64,000 bases of DNA from Vigna angularis (Eukaryota; Streptophyta; Magnoliopsida; Fabales; Fabaceae). The notes under the pieces are model-generated. The model saw only the letters and a list, made by a program, of their open reading frames with translations, was not told where the DNA came from and ran no database searches. The DNA is taken from the NCBI RefSeq assembly GCF_016808095.1, contig NC_068976.1, forward strand, positions 17,261,663 through 17,325,662. The letters are read 5' to 3'. The position numbers were made by a program, and so were the translations under genes. This document shows positions 13,976-26,633 of the stretch, piece after piece. Positions within the stretch are counted from its first letter, which is position 1. The number at the start of each line of letters is the position of its first letter.

Positions 13976-15106
13976 TTTTATCTCCATTTCAAATTTTAAT
14001 TTTGTTAGATTCCAATTCTTAATAAATGTATACATGGAGTCTTCCATCTCAATAACCTTAAAAAGAAAAGGCAAATACAGTGTTAGTGTTTTATAAATAT
14101 GTATAACTTTGTTGTTTGTCACTTAAAAAAGTGTTCATGTTTTTTTTATTAGAAAGACTGTATCCATTATTTTTAAGTAAAGAACCTAACATGATTAAAA
14201 AGTTTGAAATATAAATGAAAATTAAATTGTATTATAGTTTAGAAACTAAAAATATAATTAATCTAAACTAAAAAATAACTTAATAAAGTATTTTTGAAAA
14301 TCTAAATCTCACATTTTGACAAAATTAAACACTATATAAAATAAATACATAAAACCCATAAATTTATTGCCTTAATATAAAAATGATATTAATATTTTAT
14401 ATAAATTGAACTTAAATTTCATTATTATTGTATCAACAAATCTCTTATCTAAAGACACATTAGGTATTTATATTTTAAATATGCTATCAAAGTGTTTTAT
14501 TTAATAAATTTGAATTACAACTTCTTCTAATGTATTTAACTAAAATAAATAAAATTTATGAATGTTTTTATCTAGACAAAATCACGCTTTTTTATTAGTT
14601 ATAAGTTTTCTATTTATTAGAAATTTTATTTGCTCTCATTTTTTTCTCCTTTAAAATTCACATTTCATTTTTTTCTCCTTTAAAATTCACATTTTATATA
14701 GAGATAAGTTTCAACAATTATTTTCCACGCGTCCTTATTTGTATAAAGACATATCTTTTCAAGAGTCACCATCTCCATCTTCAACACAATTTCTACTAAG
14801 ATTTAAATAATAATTCATTAATTAAAAATATACTCATCCTTTTAAATTTTTAATAATAATTATTTTATACATTTAATCAAGTTTTGCGTTTATGATAAAT
14901 TTAGATATTTAATATCAATGAAATTTGAAGACTCATAACACTGGAGCGAGTTTTACTATATATGCACAATATCTATAATGACGGAAATTTTCTTGTATTG
15001 ATCATAATTTGTTGGTAATTAAGAAAATACAAAATGTATTGAGAAAGCTATTTTCTAAAGAGAAAATATGAAGATTCATTTCATCTCATTCTGCAATGTT
15101 ATCTCT
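13976..15106. other. AT-rich spacer downstream of LOG
   Basis: No gene recognised. A 24-bp direct repeat (CATTTTTTTCTCCTTTAAAA-type) occurs near 14636-14690. Confidence 0.5.
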
Positions 15107-15955
15107 TTATAACTGTTGGTCCATCTCCCAACTCAGCTTCGGTGCCACACCACTGTGCTTCGGCACATATTCCTGGAAAATTTATCAAATAAAAAAATTC
15201 ACAAGAAAAAAAGGAAAACAATTAAATTTTTTATTACTTTAAGAAAATGGAAAAATTAAAAACGAGAATTTTCATGGCAATGTTATGTACAACCTCAAGC
15301 TTCGACATGAGGTCTTGGGCAGTTTGGGCAGAGACAATAATGTCACGGGCAGCTGGTGTAATGAATCCTTCGTCTACAGCATTGTCCATGAATGACAGCA
15401 ACGAGTTGTAGTAGCCATCCACGTTCAACAACCCCACCTGCCACCATTTTTTCCCTTATTCATTAATTCTTTTACACACATTTCTTTTTCTTTTTCTTTA
15501 TAATATGTGATTATAACCACTTAAATATATTTTTATTTATTTTTAATTTATATTTAAAATTAAAAACTTCGTTCCACTAACGAATTTCCACCACTTCCTT
15601 AAATACTAATAATTAATTAAAAAGTTAAGTGATTAGGTTTTGGATGTCTCACGGGTTTATCGTGGATTCCTAGTTGAGCCCAAGTGATAACTTCAAGCAG
15701 TTCTTCCAGAGTGCCATATCCACCTAAAATTATTAAAAAATATATATATTCCAATAATTAATCACTTTTTCTACCTTAATTAAACAGTGTTGCTATTACC
15801 TATAAATAACTATGCAAATGCAATAATGCATGAATAGAACCTTCATAAGGGCTGCAGGAATCTCATTAATTTGCAGCATACAGTTGACAGTTATGATCCG
15901 TTACTGATAAAGATATCTTGAGAAATTATTTTCTCTGCGAGGAACACGGACAACA

Positions 15956-16022
<67 letters not shown>

Positions 16023-17576
16023 GTCCTTTTTTTAATTAAAATGATTTTTTAATTAAAGTTCACAAATCATAACTTCAATTATAATAGGAAAAGTCTTTTT
16101 CATAACTTAGGGGAGAGTTCTCTGTCATATGCAGCAACAGGAACTTTTTGCGTTATTGATTGAAAGGATATACATATATACAGATCCATTTATTATTTAT
16201 TATTATTTATTATAATGAAGATGTTACATCATGAATTGTTTTAGGTTCTATTACATAATAAAAATAATTTATGCATTTTTAATTAGTTCGAAAAGAAGAG
16301 AACAAACCTGGGAGAGCAATGAATGCATCAGCTTGTCGAGCCATTTCTGCTTTGCGTTGATGCATCCCTGATACTGCTCTAACTTCTCCTACTGTTTCTC
16401 CAGTTATCTATATTCAATTTGGTTATAGTTTCTAATTTAATTCACTAATTACAAATTAATGATAAATTATTTATTAAAAAAATAAAATACCTCTCGTGGC
16501 ATAAGAGTTGTGGGAATGACCCTGCAATTGTTGAAGATGGTGAAATTAATTATTAGGTGATAGATGAAAAAGAAAGAAAGAGAGAGATAGCGATATGAAG
16601 AATTACCCTAACACGTGGCGTCCACCATCAAACACCACTTGTGAGATTAGCCCCATCAACCCAATGCTCCCTCCTCCATAAACCAAGTCGATGTTCTTCT
16701 CCACCTGCATGCATTCATTCATTCTCATTTCTTAATCTCTCACCACCTCATCAATCTAACAACCATTAACCCTAATTCAATTATCTCTTGTTACAATATT
16801 ATGATATTTATGGCTTCCCGGTGATTCATAGACTGAACGATCAACAACCTTTTGAATTTAATGAAAGATAGTCAGATTATAAATGAAATTAGCAACAAGA
16901 ACAATTACATTAATCCTAAATCAGATTATTATTGTTTTGACAGTAATTAGACTGACACTACTCATAAACTCATTCAAAAATCTATAAATACATGTTTGAT
17001 GTTCAAGTAGTGGGTTATTTTTACTATGCATTTATTGTTAAAGCATTATACAAACACAGATTTTAACATCGAAGTGGTTTCTGTAAGTAGCATCCAACTC
17101 GATCGAATGGTAAAAAGAGAATTAAAGACAAAATATTAAAGCTTGAATTTAAAATTTCTTTGTGAAAGAAAACTTAACTTCGACCTCATAAATCGAAACA
17201 ATACCATTTACATTGTTAAAAAAAGTTAACTTGTAAAAGTTACAAGGAGTCATTCAGAACAAAATTGAAGGGTTGTATTCTCATTTGATACATGGTATTA
17301 AGAGAATTTAAGAGTGGAGACAAAGTTGTGTTTGTTACAAACATGGTTTAATTTTTGAAAGAAAACAACATGGTTTTGTTCGAAAATGTTAATGATAGAG
17401 TAGAAGAGAATAAGAATGAGTTGTGTTGTGACATTATGATGACTTACAAGTTGTTTGCCGAGTTGGACTGCAGCGAGTTGGTAGCTAGGGTTCTTGCCAG
17501 GGCTGGTGCCACAGAAGACACAGATACGTGAGAACCTTGACTTCATCTTTATTAGGCCTTGTTCTTCAATTTCCAT
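15107..17576 (-). CDS. LOG: Cytokinin riboside 5'-monophosphate phosphoribohydrolase (LOG family)
   Basis: LOG enzymes release active cytokinin bases directly from their ribotides in the cytosol and nucleus. Seven coding exons on the minus strand join in frame: 17576-17448, 16704-16607, 16521-16491, 16407-16308, 15723-15653, 15437-15294 and 15172-15107. They give 212 aa, the usual LOG length. Landmarks in order are [20 protein letters not shown] (about 17-36), [16 protein letters not shown] (about 48-63), [37 protein letters not shown], the signature [16 protein letters not shown] with the catalytic motif, and [15 protein letters not shown]. The ATG at 17576 is chosen because it matches family length; an internal Met ten codons on (MKSRFSR) is possible. 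Exon 3 is only 31 bp. Intron 1 holds an LTR-like repeat and intron 4 a TA tract. Which LOG paralogue this is cannot be decided here. Confidence 0.97.
15960..16019. repeat. (TA)n microsatellite in LOG intron 4
   Basis: About 60 bp of uninterrupted TA dinucleotide. Confidence 0.97.
16810..17210 (+). repeat. LTR-like dispersed repeat, copy 2, in LOG intron 1
   Basis: Second copy of the element at 13550-13975, same orientation (+), therefore antisense to LOG. It retains AATCTATAAATACA, the run around ACTATGCATTTATTG, ATTTTAACATCGAAGTGG and TCGAATGGTAAA. The surrounding intron splices cleanly in the gene model. Confidence 0.6.
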
Positions 17577-19456
17577 ATATAACACGAAAACTCAACAATT
17601 TGATTTTGCCTTCAATGATGTGATTGAATGAATATGGATGATGCAAAGGTGTTTGTTTTTTTCTTTTTGTTATATCTTATGCTAACTTGGAGGAGAGATA
17701 GGAGAAGTGAAGAAGGAAGCAATCTAATAAGATAATAATAACAATAATATAGAAAAGTGGTGTGAATTGAGAATGGAGAATTGTTCTCTTAAATAATGTG
17801 AGAGGAATATAGTGCCCCCTTCCTTCCCACACCATAATATCACATATATCAATGTCTGCAATGCATCATATCTTACATCATTATTATCTCCAATATTCAC
17901 TTATTCTTCATTTGGATATTCCCATAATTTATTTTTCTTTTCTTTTTTTGCTCTTTTAAAATTGTAAACATTCCATTTGTCTTCTCTCAAAGACTATTGT
18001 TTCATGTGCAGCTAATGTGAATTTTTATATTATCTATTAAGTAAAAGTTACTTAGATGACTTTTATAGTACTTATTATACTAAAAATATGAAATTATATA
18101 ACTTTATGTTATGGTTTGATAGCAATTTTATTAACTAGATCTTAAGTTTAACTTACTTTTACAAAATCAACTTATAATAAAGATGGTTGTTTTTACATAT
18201 ATAATTTGTGTTTGTAATTTGTATTAAAAATTTAAGATGAGTTAAAAGTTACATATTATATGTAAAAATGAGAGAAATAATTAGTATATAAATAAAATTA
18301 TTATAAATTTATTGTTTAACATTTTGAGTTAAAAATAGTGTCATGAATTTTTATATAAGTTTTTGTTCACGACTCATTGATATAAAATATTTTAGTGTTT
18401 TTTTCTAAAAAAATCCTTACTATGATATTAGAGGCGATTATTTAATTTAGTGGTAAGTCAAACATAAAGTATACAATAGGTGAAAATTTTTAACCAAAGA
18501 TTGAAAGTTACATCCTAACTAATTTTTCATATAAATTTACTCATTCATATTGAATCTTTTTATGTCTTTTTTATAAAAAAAAAAAACTCACAATTTCATC
18601 TTGTTTTTAATTTGATCTTTTTAGTCGATGATTTTAAATACCATAAAAAAATTAATTAATTATGTGCTTCAAAACTTGTAAAAACGAGAATCACATTTAA
18701 TTAATTAACTTTGAGAAGCATCACTAATAAAAATAAAAAACTCCTTTGTAATAGTTTTATTCAACACATTATACAAATTCCTCAAATATACAGGTATAAT
18801 AAATTAATACTTTTGTGAAAAAGACTTACTCAAAAAAATAAATTGCATTGATTGTTTTAAGTAACGGAAGGAATTTCTTTAACTATTTGTTTAGATATGT
18901 CCTCTTTTAAAAAAAGTAGTATTTTTAATAAAAATTAGTTAAGACTTTCTAATAATAAATAATGGGATATTAACAATATTTATTAATTTTAAAACACCCA
19001 TCATTCATTATTTAGAAAGAAATTTATTTGACTATCACTCGATCGTGATAAGCTTCAATTTCCAATATAATATTTTTATATATACCTAATGATATATATG
19101 ATGCGATGCATAAAGGGGACCCAATAATTTGTTATCATTATAATCAACCTCATTTTATTAACTATATAATACTTATCACCAATTTTGAAAAGATTTAATT
19201 TGACTATCAACTTTAATTAAAGATGAATCCCATAATTATTTCCAAGAAAAGCATATATATGTTAATAAAATGCACCCATGATAAATTCCACTTTCCAAAT
19301 TCATAATGCCACGTGAGAAATAATTGGTGGAACCAAAACAATCATGGAATCCCTGTCCCACACACAAACACCAAAAGGTTAAGCTTCTCAATTCTTTATT
19401 TGGTTTTTTTATTGCTTGCTTTGATTTTATTAAATATTTACTCCAAAAACACAAAC

Positions 19457-19460
<4 letters not shown>

Positions 19461-19544
<84 letters not shown>

Positions 19545-19555
19545 ATATATATATA
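19461..19555. repeat. (TA)n microsatellite
   Basis: About 95 bp of TA with a single interruption near the 3' end. The array is self-complementary, so it can form a hairpin or cruciform. Confidence 0.97.
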
Positions 19556-21643
19556 GCTTCATGATTTTAAACTTAAATTAATATGATACAAACTATACTC
19601 AAATCATCCATATTATATCAACCCTATAATGAATTAATTAGTATTCTAAATTGAAAGAAATAATATAGAAAATATATTGGAGTTTTCTGAGTGCTCTACC
19701 TATTATGGCAATAAGAATGAATGAATCTTCCACGCTTTAATTTCAGACTTATCCAATTCAGAGCTTTCTCCACAATCTTATCAAATTCAGGTAGGTGGTG
19801 GTTGCCTCATGCTTCTTTATGTTTCTATCATCTATTTTCTTTTCTTTTCTTTTTTTCTTTTCTGTGTTTCTATTATTTGAAAAACTACCAACCCACTTGT
19901 GAATTCATGTTTCTGAATATGTTTCATGTAACAAAATGATATATTATTCTGAATATGTTTCATGTTCTTGTAAATGAGTGTATGATCTTTTTTGGAGTTT
20001 AATTTTAGTGTGGGATAGATATTGAGTTATAAATAAAATTATCTAACCTTTTATGCTAATTAAAAAAATAGTTAATATTATTTAGCTTTATTTAAAAAGA
20101 ATAGAATTTTTTTCATCAAAATTTGACAAAAAGAACACAGTAATTTAAAACGACATCTGAATTAATTGGAAATATTTATGAAATATTATTAAATTAAATG
20201 AAAGTACGATCTTAAGTTTGAATAATTTTGAATAAACAACATGTAGTTGAAAGGAGGGATAGTTAAACAGGATCCACTAAAATTTGTGAGCCATTGTTGC
20301 ATATTTTGTACAAATAACATGATGTTATAAAAAATATTATCACATTATTTGATATATATATATGTGATAATATATGAAATAACAGGAATTTTTTATATTC
20401 TGTTTTATTGAAACTATCAAGTTTTGTTTCTTAATCATAATTAGAAAGGCTGGTGTTTCCAAAAGGCAATTAAGGGCATATTATAAAACACAAAACCTCA
20501 TATACATCCCTTCCTAATCCTTCATTATTTAATTACATATATTTAATTCAAGGAAGACTATTGACTGTACAATAGAGTCGGTTTGAACATTGAAGTTATA
20601 GTTTTTTTAATTAATAGGGGTTTTCACCATGAAAGAGTACTTCAATTAGGTGTATTTGACTGACCAAGGTTTATTTAATTAACAAGGTTGATAACGTGGT
20701 TTCACATAACGAATTAGATAATTAGGGTTGAAGTTTTTCATGTTTAATTATATATATCCTTTAGAAGGTAGGAGAAGAAACAAAGCTATAATGAAGTCTT
20801 TCTCATTTTATATATTATAGGTTTTATTTTATGCAATTATATTTAAGAATAACCATGCATTCTATCACAACAAACTATCATCATTTTGAAAATTTTACTA
20901 AGTTGTTTTTGTGTAAATTTTGTCATCGTTGTTTTTTTATTTTAATATATGTTCCCGATATTAAACATGTTAACATGTAAAAAAAATTTAAAAAAAGGAA
21001 ATATGATCAAAATTATGTTTTTTTTTTCAAATTTCTTATATGTTAATAGGCGATTGAAAATATTTAACAATTTGATGAAATATTCACAAACTAAATTAAT
21101 ACGTGATGATAAAATACAATTAAAATTGGGTAATGAGATTCATTAAATAGGATTATAAAAGGATAAAAAAATAAAGTTTGATTTTATAATTAATTATTTT
21201 CTAGAATGGCTTTTCTTGAGTTGGTTACGTCCTATCAACTATATATCTACTCCAATGGCTGTGGCTGAGGAAAGAGCCACTTGGCATATTACTAATACAC
21301 CATTCTTTTAAGTGGTAAGTAGGAATATAAATATATGCATAAAATAAAGAAGACCCTATGATGGGTGACATGTTTTTGGAAGAGCCAAGAATCATGTTGC
21401 AAAAATCAATTTCATGAAACTATAGATTATTAGTATAGTGATTTTAATATATATGTTGATTAGTGAATGATTTGAGTAGGCCATAAGAAAACACTGATTT
21501 AGAATTTCATGTCATGGTAAAAAAAAAATAATGATAATTCAAGATATTTGAGACATAAACGACTGGATATAAAAAAGAAAAAAACAACAATTATTTAAAA
21601 AAAACAAAGATTATATATCATATATTTAAAATGTTAGTATAAG

Positions 21644-21716
21644 AAATATATATATATATATATATATAGATATATATATGTGTGTGTGTGTGTGTAAGTA
21701 TGTATATATATATATA
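21644..21716. repeat. Compound (TA)n-(TG)n microsatellite
   Basis: TA run, then AGATATATATATG, a (TG)n run and a second TA run. Confidence 0.95.
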
Positions 21717-22631
21717 TTTATTTATGTGTGTCATTGTTTAAAGATAAAGTTACATTATATATGTAAATTGGAAATTTTATATACAAATTTATTTTGTAAT
21801 AATTATTATTTATGTGATTTCAAAATCCTATATATAGATTAAAGATGATAATAAATTATAACATATAAGTTAAACAAATTTTACTTTATAAAATTAATTT
21901 AATGAATTTGAACTAGATTTAAATTTTAATTCTTAAATATAATATTAAAGTTAATCGTAATTTAAGTTTATGTCATTCACGATAGTCTTTATTTTCACAC
22001 TTTATATAAAGGAAGATATGATAAAAATTATAAATTAACTAAAACAATTTATTTATAATATATAAAAAAAAGAAAAAAAAATAATTTAACTCAACATATA
22101 AAATGATTTTTTATATATATTTTGAATGTGTCAAATGTATCATATTCCTCTCTTCCTTGTTTATCATTGGTTAAATATATGTAAACTTATGAACCACATA
22201 TTCTATGTTATTGAATTAGCATGGATGGAAGTGATTCGATAGTGATCCTTTTAAAAAATAAGAATTCATGATTGGAAATAAAGCAGCACTTTAATCTTGC
22301 ATATCCAGATATTTGGAATCCATGATGGGATAGGCATTTTTTGGGGAAACATACATGTTATCTTTATGCTTTTTCATATTAATTAATCATATTAATTAAT
22401 TAATCATACTATAGCCTTATTAAAATAATCATTTGGTTTATTAGGGCAAATAAAATGTTTTAGATTTTGGATTATTTTTCGTCATTGTTTTCTTAAAGAA
22501 CAATGCCAATAGAGCCTCTTAACTCCCTATGCATTACACTAATCTACTTTAACTCTTTAACAAAATATTAACATCAACCTCTTAAGATGTGGTTGTTCTA
22601 AACTTAAGAAGTATCAATGCAATTTCTTCTT

Positions 22632-22735
<104 letters not shown>

Positions 22736-22849
22736 AAAGCATCAATGTCAGAATATTTAAGCCCATTAATTTCAGATTCTTAGATGGGCTTTTGAAGACC
22801 TTTGCTTGCTGCACCCACCATATTTTCTAGATACATCTCAATGATTTTT

Positions 22850-23100
22850 TAAATTATTATTTACAAAGTAACTGCAAAATTATTTGTTTTAAAATGTTTT
22901 GAATTTTTTTCTAAATATTCTGAAACATAATTTTCAGAACAATAATTCTGTAAAATATATTTTGAAATAAGATTTTTAAAGCAATTCTTTTAAATAGAAT
23001 TTTTTTAGAACAATTTTTTTAAAATATATATAATAGTTTCCAAAACTAAATTTACAAAATAAACTCTATAAAAATCATAAAATATGTTTAGAAATTTTTT
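22850..23100. repeat. Degenerate short tandem repeat rich in TTTTNAAA motifs
   Basis: Loose, imperfect repeats around TTTTGAA, TTCAGAACAA and AAAATATATTTTGAAATAA. The same style recurs at 36600-36725 and 53770-54010. It has no coding capacity. Confidence 0.4.
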
Positions 23101-23694
23101 TTTGGAATGAAAATGGAACAACAGCAGTAATGATAACAGCAATGATATATTGTAGTGAGAGACACTATTTTAATTTTTCTCTTAGCATCTGGTGCAATTA
23201 GTTATAATGTAGGTGCAGGAAGAAAAGTTGTTTTCCACTTCCCACAATATATGTGATAATCCAATCAGTTACATCAACCTAAACATTTATTTCACTTAAA
23301 CTTGTAATAATAGACTATTTTTGTTTTAAATCTATTAATTTATTATTATTATTTTCATGAACTACAATTTCAAGTCATCACATGATAAATCTACATGAAT
23401 TGGAGTGTAGTATGTGTATGAGTAATTATTGGAATGTACATGAGTCAATTTAGAAAGGTAAGTGTATTATTATTATGATTTATAATTTTTTACTTTATCT
23501 TTTTCTTTATAAATATAAATTTTTTTTTATAACTATTTTATCTTTATATATGAGTGTCAAATAGTTCAAATAATGTCAAGCAATCTTTTTTCCCTGAATG
23601 AACAACTAATGTTATAAAAAGTTATAGGTAAACTTAGTAAAACCAGAGAAGTGAAAATAGTAAAGTCCATTCAAGGGATAAATAGCTCAGTTTG

Positions 23695-24765
23695 ATGATG
23701 ACCCATATCCCTATTGCAGAAGGGTGTTGCTCCCTCCACCACCACCGTATACTTCCTCCACCTCCCCACATTATTTTAAATACAATTATATCTTTAAGTT
23801 AAATTTTTTTTTACTTTTACCCTATTTTAAATAATTTAAAACCCTAATTTTACTTTCCTAGCATCCACTCACGGATCTCTCTTTCCCTTTTCCCATTTCG
23901 TTTCACCTCCCCAGCTCCTGAGTGCCTCTAAATATACACATCTGCAATGTGTCAATCAAGATATCAATGCTGCAATTATATTGACAGGCTTGTAATCTTC
24001 CTTTTTGTAGATAGAGGCCAAACGATAGATTGTTTTTAATAAATGCAGATTAAATGACTTTGTAATTTTGATATGGTTCCATTCATTTTTACTATCATCT
24101 TCTGAAAGTTTTCATATAAAGACAAACATTTAGCTGTCTGCATACTTCTAACACCAAAAAATATGTTAATTCTATAGTTTCATCCAACAAACACAATTCA
24201 AATTATCTTTATTGTTGGAGGAATTCTTACTTGAGCCATAATCAGTTTCTCTACAAAAGAGTTATTTTGTCAATGAAGAAAACCAATACAAACAGGCCCT
24301 TTAATAATAATGGAACAAAACCAATGCTTCTGGTGTAGTTCAGTATTCTGCATGTGGACAACTTACTTGAATACATGAATTTCAAATTCCCATACTGATA
24401 GGTTAGGCATGGAATCACTGATAGAAAGAGAGAGAATGTATTGTGTGTAAAAGTTGTTAAAGTAGTGTAGTAGTGAGTTAGCCAATTTTATAATTTTATT
24501 TGTGAAGTGGTCGGAAGTCCGCTAATGGTGTAGGCATAGTTGGATGGATGTCAACATCCGTATATCCTTAATTTTTAAACGGACGGATATCAACATCTGT
24601 TTATCCTTCAACGGATGTTGAAATCCGTACACAAATGTTGATATTCAATTTAAAATCCAACGTATATTTGTATCCGTTTAAATATTAGTTAAGGGTAAAA
24701 TGGGAATGGGAAGGTGTAATGAGCAGTGTGTGGTGGTGGAGGGAGTAACGCCCATTGCAGAATTG
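23695..24765. mobile_element. Possible non-autonomous element with inverted ends beside the eEF1B promoter
   Basis: Near 23715-23775 the sequence runs GCAGAAGGGTGTTGCTCCCT then CCACCACCACC. Near 24705-24760 the reverse complement recurs, TGGTGGTGGAGGGAGTAACG then CCCATTGCAGAA. About 60 bp are alignable with several mismatches. Just inside the right end, 24535-24670 carries four imperfect palindromes of the ACGGATGTCAACATCCGT kind. No transposase is seen. A MITE or deleted DNA element is the simplest reading, and target duplications were not resolved. Confidence 0.45.
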
Positions 24766-24768
24766 GGT

Positions 24769-24777
24769 TTAGGGTTT
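24769..24777 (+). promoter_or_regulatory. Telo-box in the eEF1B leader/promoter region
   Basis: TTAGGGTTT, the reverse of AAACCCTAA, sits about 90 bp before the leader-intron donor. Telo-boxes are known in promoters of plant translation-machinery genes such as eEF1A and ribosomal proteins. Position and gene class fit; function is inferred. Confidence 0.55.
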
Positions 24778-24866
24778 CAATTTCAACCAAATAGAAAGAG
24801 ATTATTTTTCTCTTACACTCCAAGCCTCTCTGCTTTGTGCTGCATTCCTTTGCCTTGCTCCCACAG

Positions 24867-25134
24867 GTAAGAAACCTCTTTGGATACATGATTTCTTTCT
24901 ATGGAATTTGTTTTCCCAAAACATATGCTAATTGTAGCACTTTTCTCTTTGAATTTCCAAATTCTCTTTGTCATATTACAATTTTGGGGGTTTAATGCCT
25001 TTTTAGTTCACTTCGCAGTTGAACATTCTATTAATGGATTTCAATGGAGGATTTGATTTTTCTTGTTTTGTTTTTGTTTCCCTTTTTAAAATCGAATTGC
25101 TGCTGTTGCAATTCATGTTTCTCAATTTTTCCAG
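24867..25134 (+). other. 5'UTR leader intron of eEF1B
   Basis: Donor CCACAG|GTAAGAA at 24867 and acceptor TTTTTCCAG ending at 25134, placed 24 bp before the start codon. Leader introns are common in plant translation-factor genes. The exact transcription start was not identified. Confidence 0.6.
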
Positions 25135-25157
25135 AAGAATTAACATACATAGCTAGC

Positions 25158-25281
25158 ATGGCAGTCACATTCTACGACCTTAGCTCTACCTCTGGGTTGA
25201 AGAAGCTTGACGAGTACCTTCTCTCACGCAGTTACATCACAGGGTATGGCTTTTATCCATTTTCATTTCTATTTTTTATTT

Positions 25282-25334
<53 letters not shown>

Positions 25335-26633
25335 TTATGTATTGTTCCATTTCATGTGTTCTTTAGGTACCAAGCTTCAAAGGATGATCTCACTGTCTAT
25401 GCAGCTTTGCCAACTGCTCCATCAGCAGAGTATGTGAATGTGTCCAGGTGGTACAAGCACATTGATGCTTTGTTGAGAATTTCGTAAGTTCTCTTCCCTT
25501 GACTTGCACGCCAATTATATGTGTAATACTTGATATGGATCTGATTGTATTTGTGTGCCAATTTTTTGTGCACAGTGGTGTTTCTGGTGAGGGATCTGGT
25601 GTCACTGTTGAGGGATCTCTTGTTGCCGAGCCTGTTGCAACTCCCCCAACTGCTGATACAAAGGCAAGTATCTTTCTCGTGATTGATATTTCAACTGTGG
25701 TGCGTCGAATGGCTTAACTGTAATGATTCATTGACATTTGACTGAGTGTAAGTTGATTTTCAGGCTGCTGCAGCTGAGGATGACGATGATGATGATGATG
25801 TCGATTTGTTTGGTGAAGAGACAGAAGAAGAAAAGAAGGCAGCTGAGGAACGGGCAGCTGCAGTGAAGGCATCTGGAAAAAAGAAAGAGTGTAAGTTTCA
25901 GTTTTGTCATTTACCTCTTATCTTTTAACTTTATCCTGCTTCCTCCCCTGATTATAGCACTTTTTGTGGGCATTGAATTTTTGCTGATTCCATTTTCCAG
26001 CTGGGAAATCATCTGTTCTGTTGGATGTGAAACCATGGGACGATGAAACCGACATGAAGAAGCTCGAGGAAGCAGTGAGATCTGTCAGCATGGAAGGGTT
26101 GCTTTGGGGTGCATGTACGTCGTTATTTGTATATACTTTGGCTGTGGTTATTGATATTTGTACATGTTTTGCACTTTTTGAACTGTACTAATTTTGATCA
26201 ACTTGCTAAAATAGTTGAATGATAAGATTCAATTTTTTGTCTGTAAATGTTATATATGTTGTTCTCTAGTCTTTGATTTAGAGAAAAGTCGTACTTTGTG
26301 CTTCTCTTTTGTGATTCTGATATCAATTTTTTCCGTCTTAGCCAAACTTGTTCCAGTCGGGTACGGCATCAAGAAACTGCAAATTATGCTTACCATTGTG
26401 GATGACCTAGTTTCTGTTGACAGTCTTATTGAGGAAAATCTCACAGTTGAGCCCATCAGTGAATATGTCCAGAGTTGTGACATTGTAGCCTTCAATAAAA
26501 TTTGTACGTATTTTTTAGATGGCCTTTTTCTCTCTAGTAATTACCAAGTGTTTTTTGTGTTTCGTGATAAGATGCATACTGTATATGGTTTTACTGCTTG
26601 TTCTAATGCTATTTCATAACCTTTATTACAGAA
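25158..26633 (+). CDS. EEF1B: Elongation factor 1-beta/delta (eEF1B guanine-exchange subunit)
   Basis: This subunit exchanges GDP for GTP on eEF1A during translation elongation. Coding exons are 25158-25243, 25367-25483, 25576-25663, 25764-25890, 26001-26114, 26342-26503 and 26632-26633, giving 231 aa. The N-terminal region (1-70) includes [19 protein letters not shown] and [16 protein letters not shown] central acidic stretch has [20 protein letters not shown]. The exchange domain (about 140-231) has [34 protein letters not shown] and CDIVAFNKI at the end. Two oddities stand out. The intron after exon 3 starts with GC (AAG|GCAAGT), not GT. The stop is split, T at 26503 plus AA at 26632-26633. 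Intron 1 contains a TA tract. The start is the first ATG after the leader intron. Confidence 0.97.
25284..25333. repeat. (TA)n microsatellite in eEF1B intron 1
   Basis: 50 bp of TA between the donor of exon 1 and the acceptor of exon 2. Confidence 0.96.

Noticed and set aside
19236..19581. Overlapping open frames of 83-108 codons on both strands around the TA tract
   Set aside because: Each consists mostly of alternating Ile-Tyr from the TA microsatellite. It is not a gene.
24689..24889. 66-codon minus-strand frame across the eEF1B promoter
   Set aside because: It overlaps the inverted-repeat end and leader of eEF1B and has no homology I recognise.
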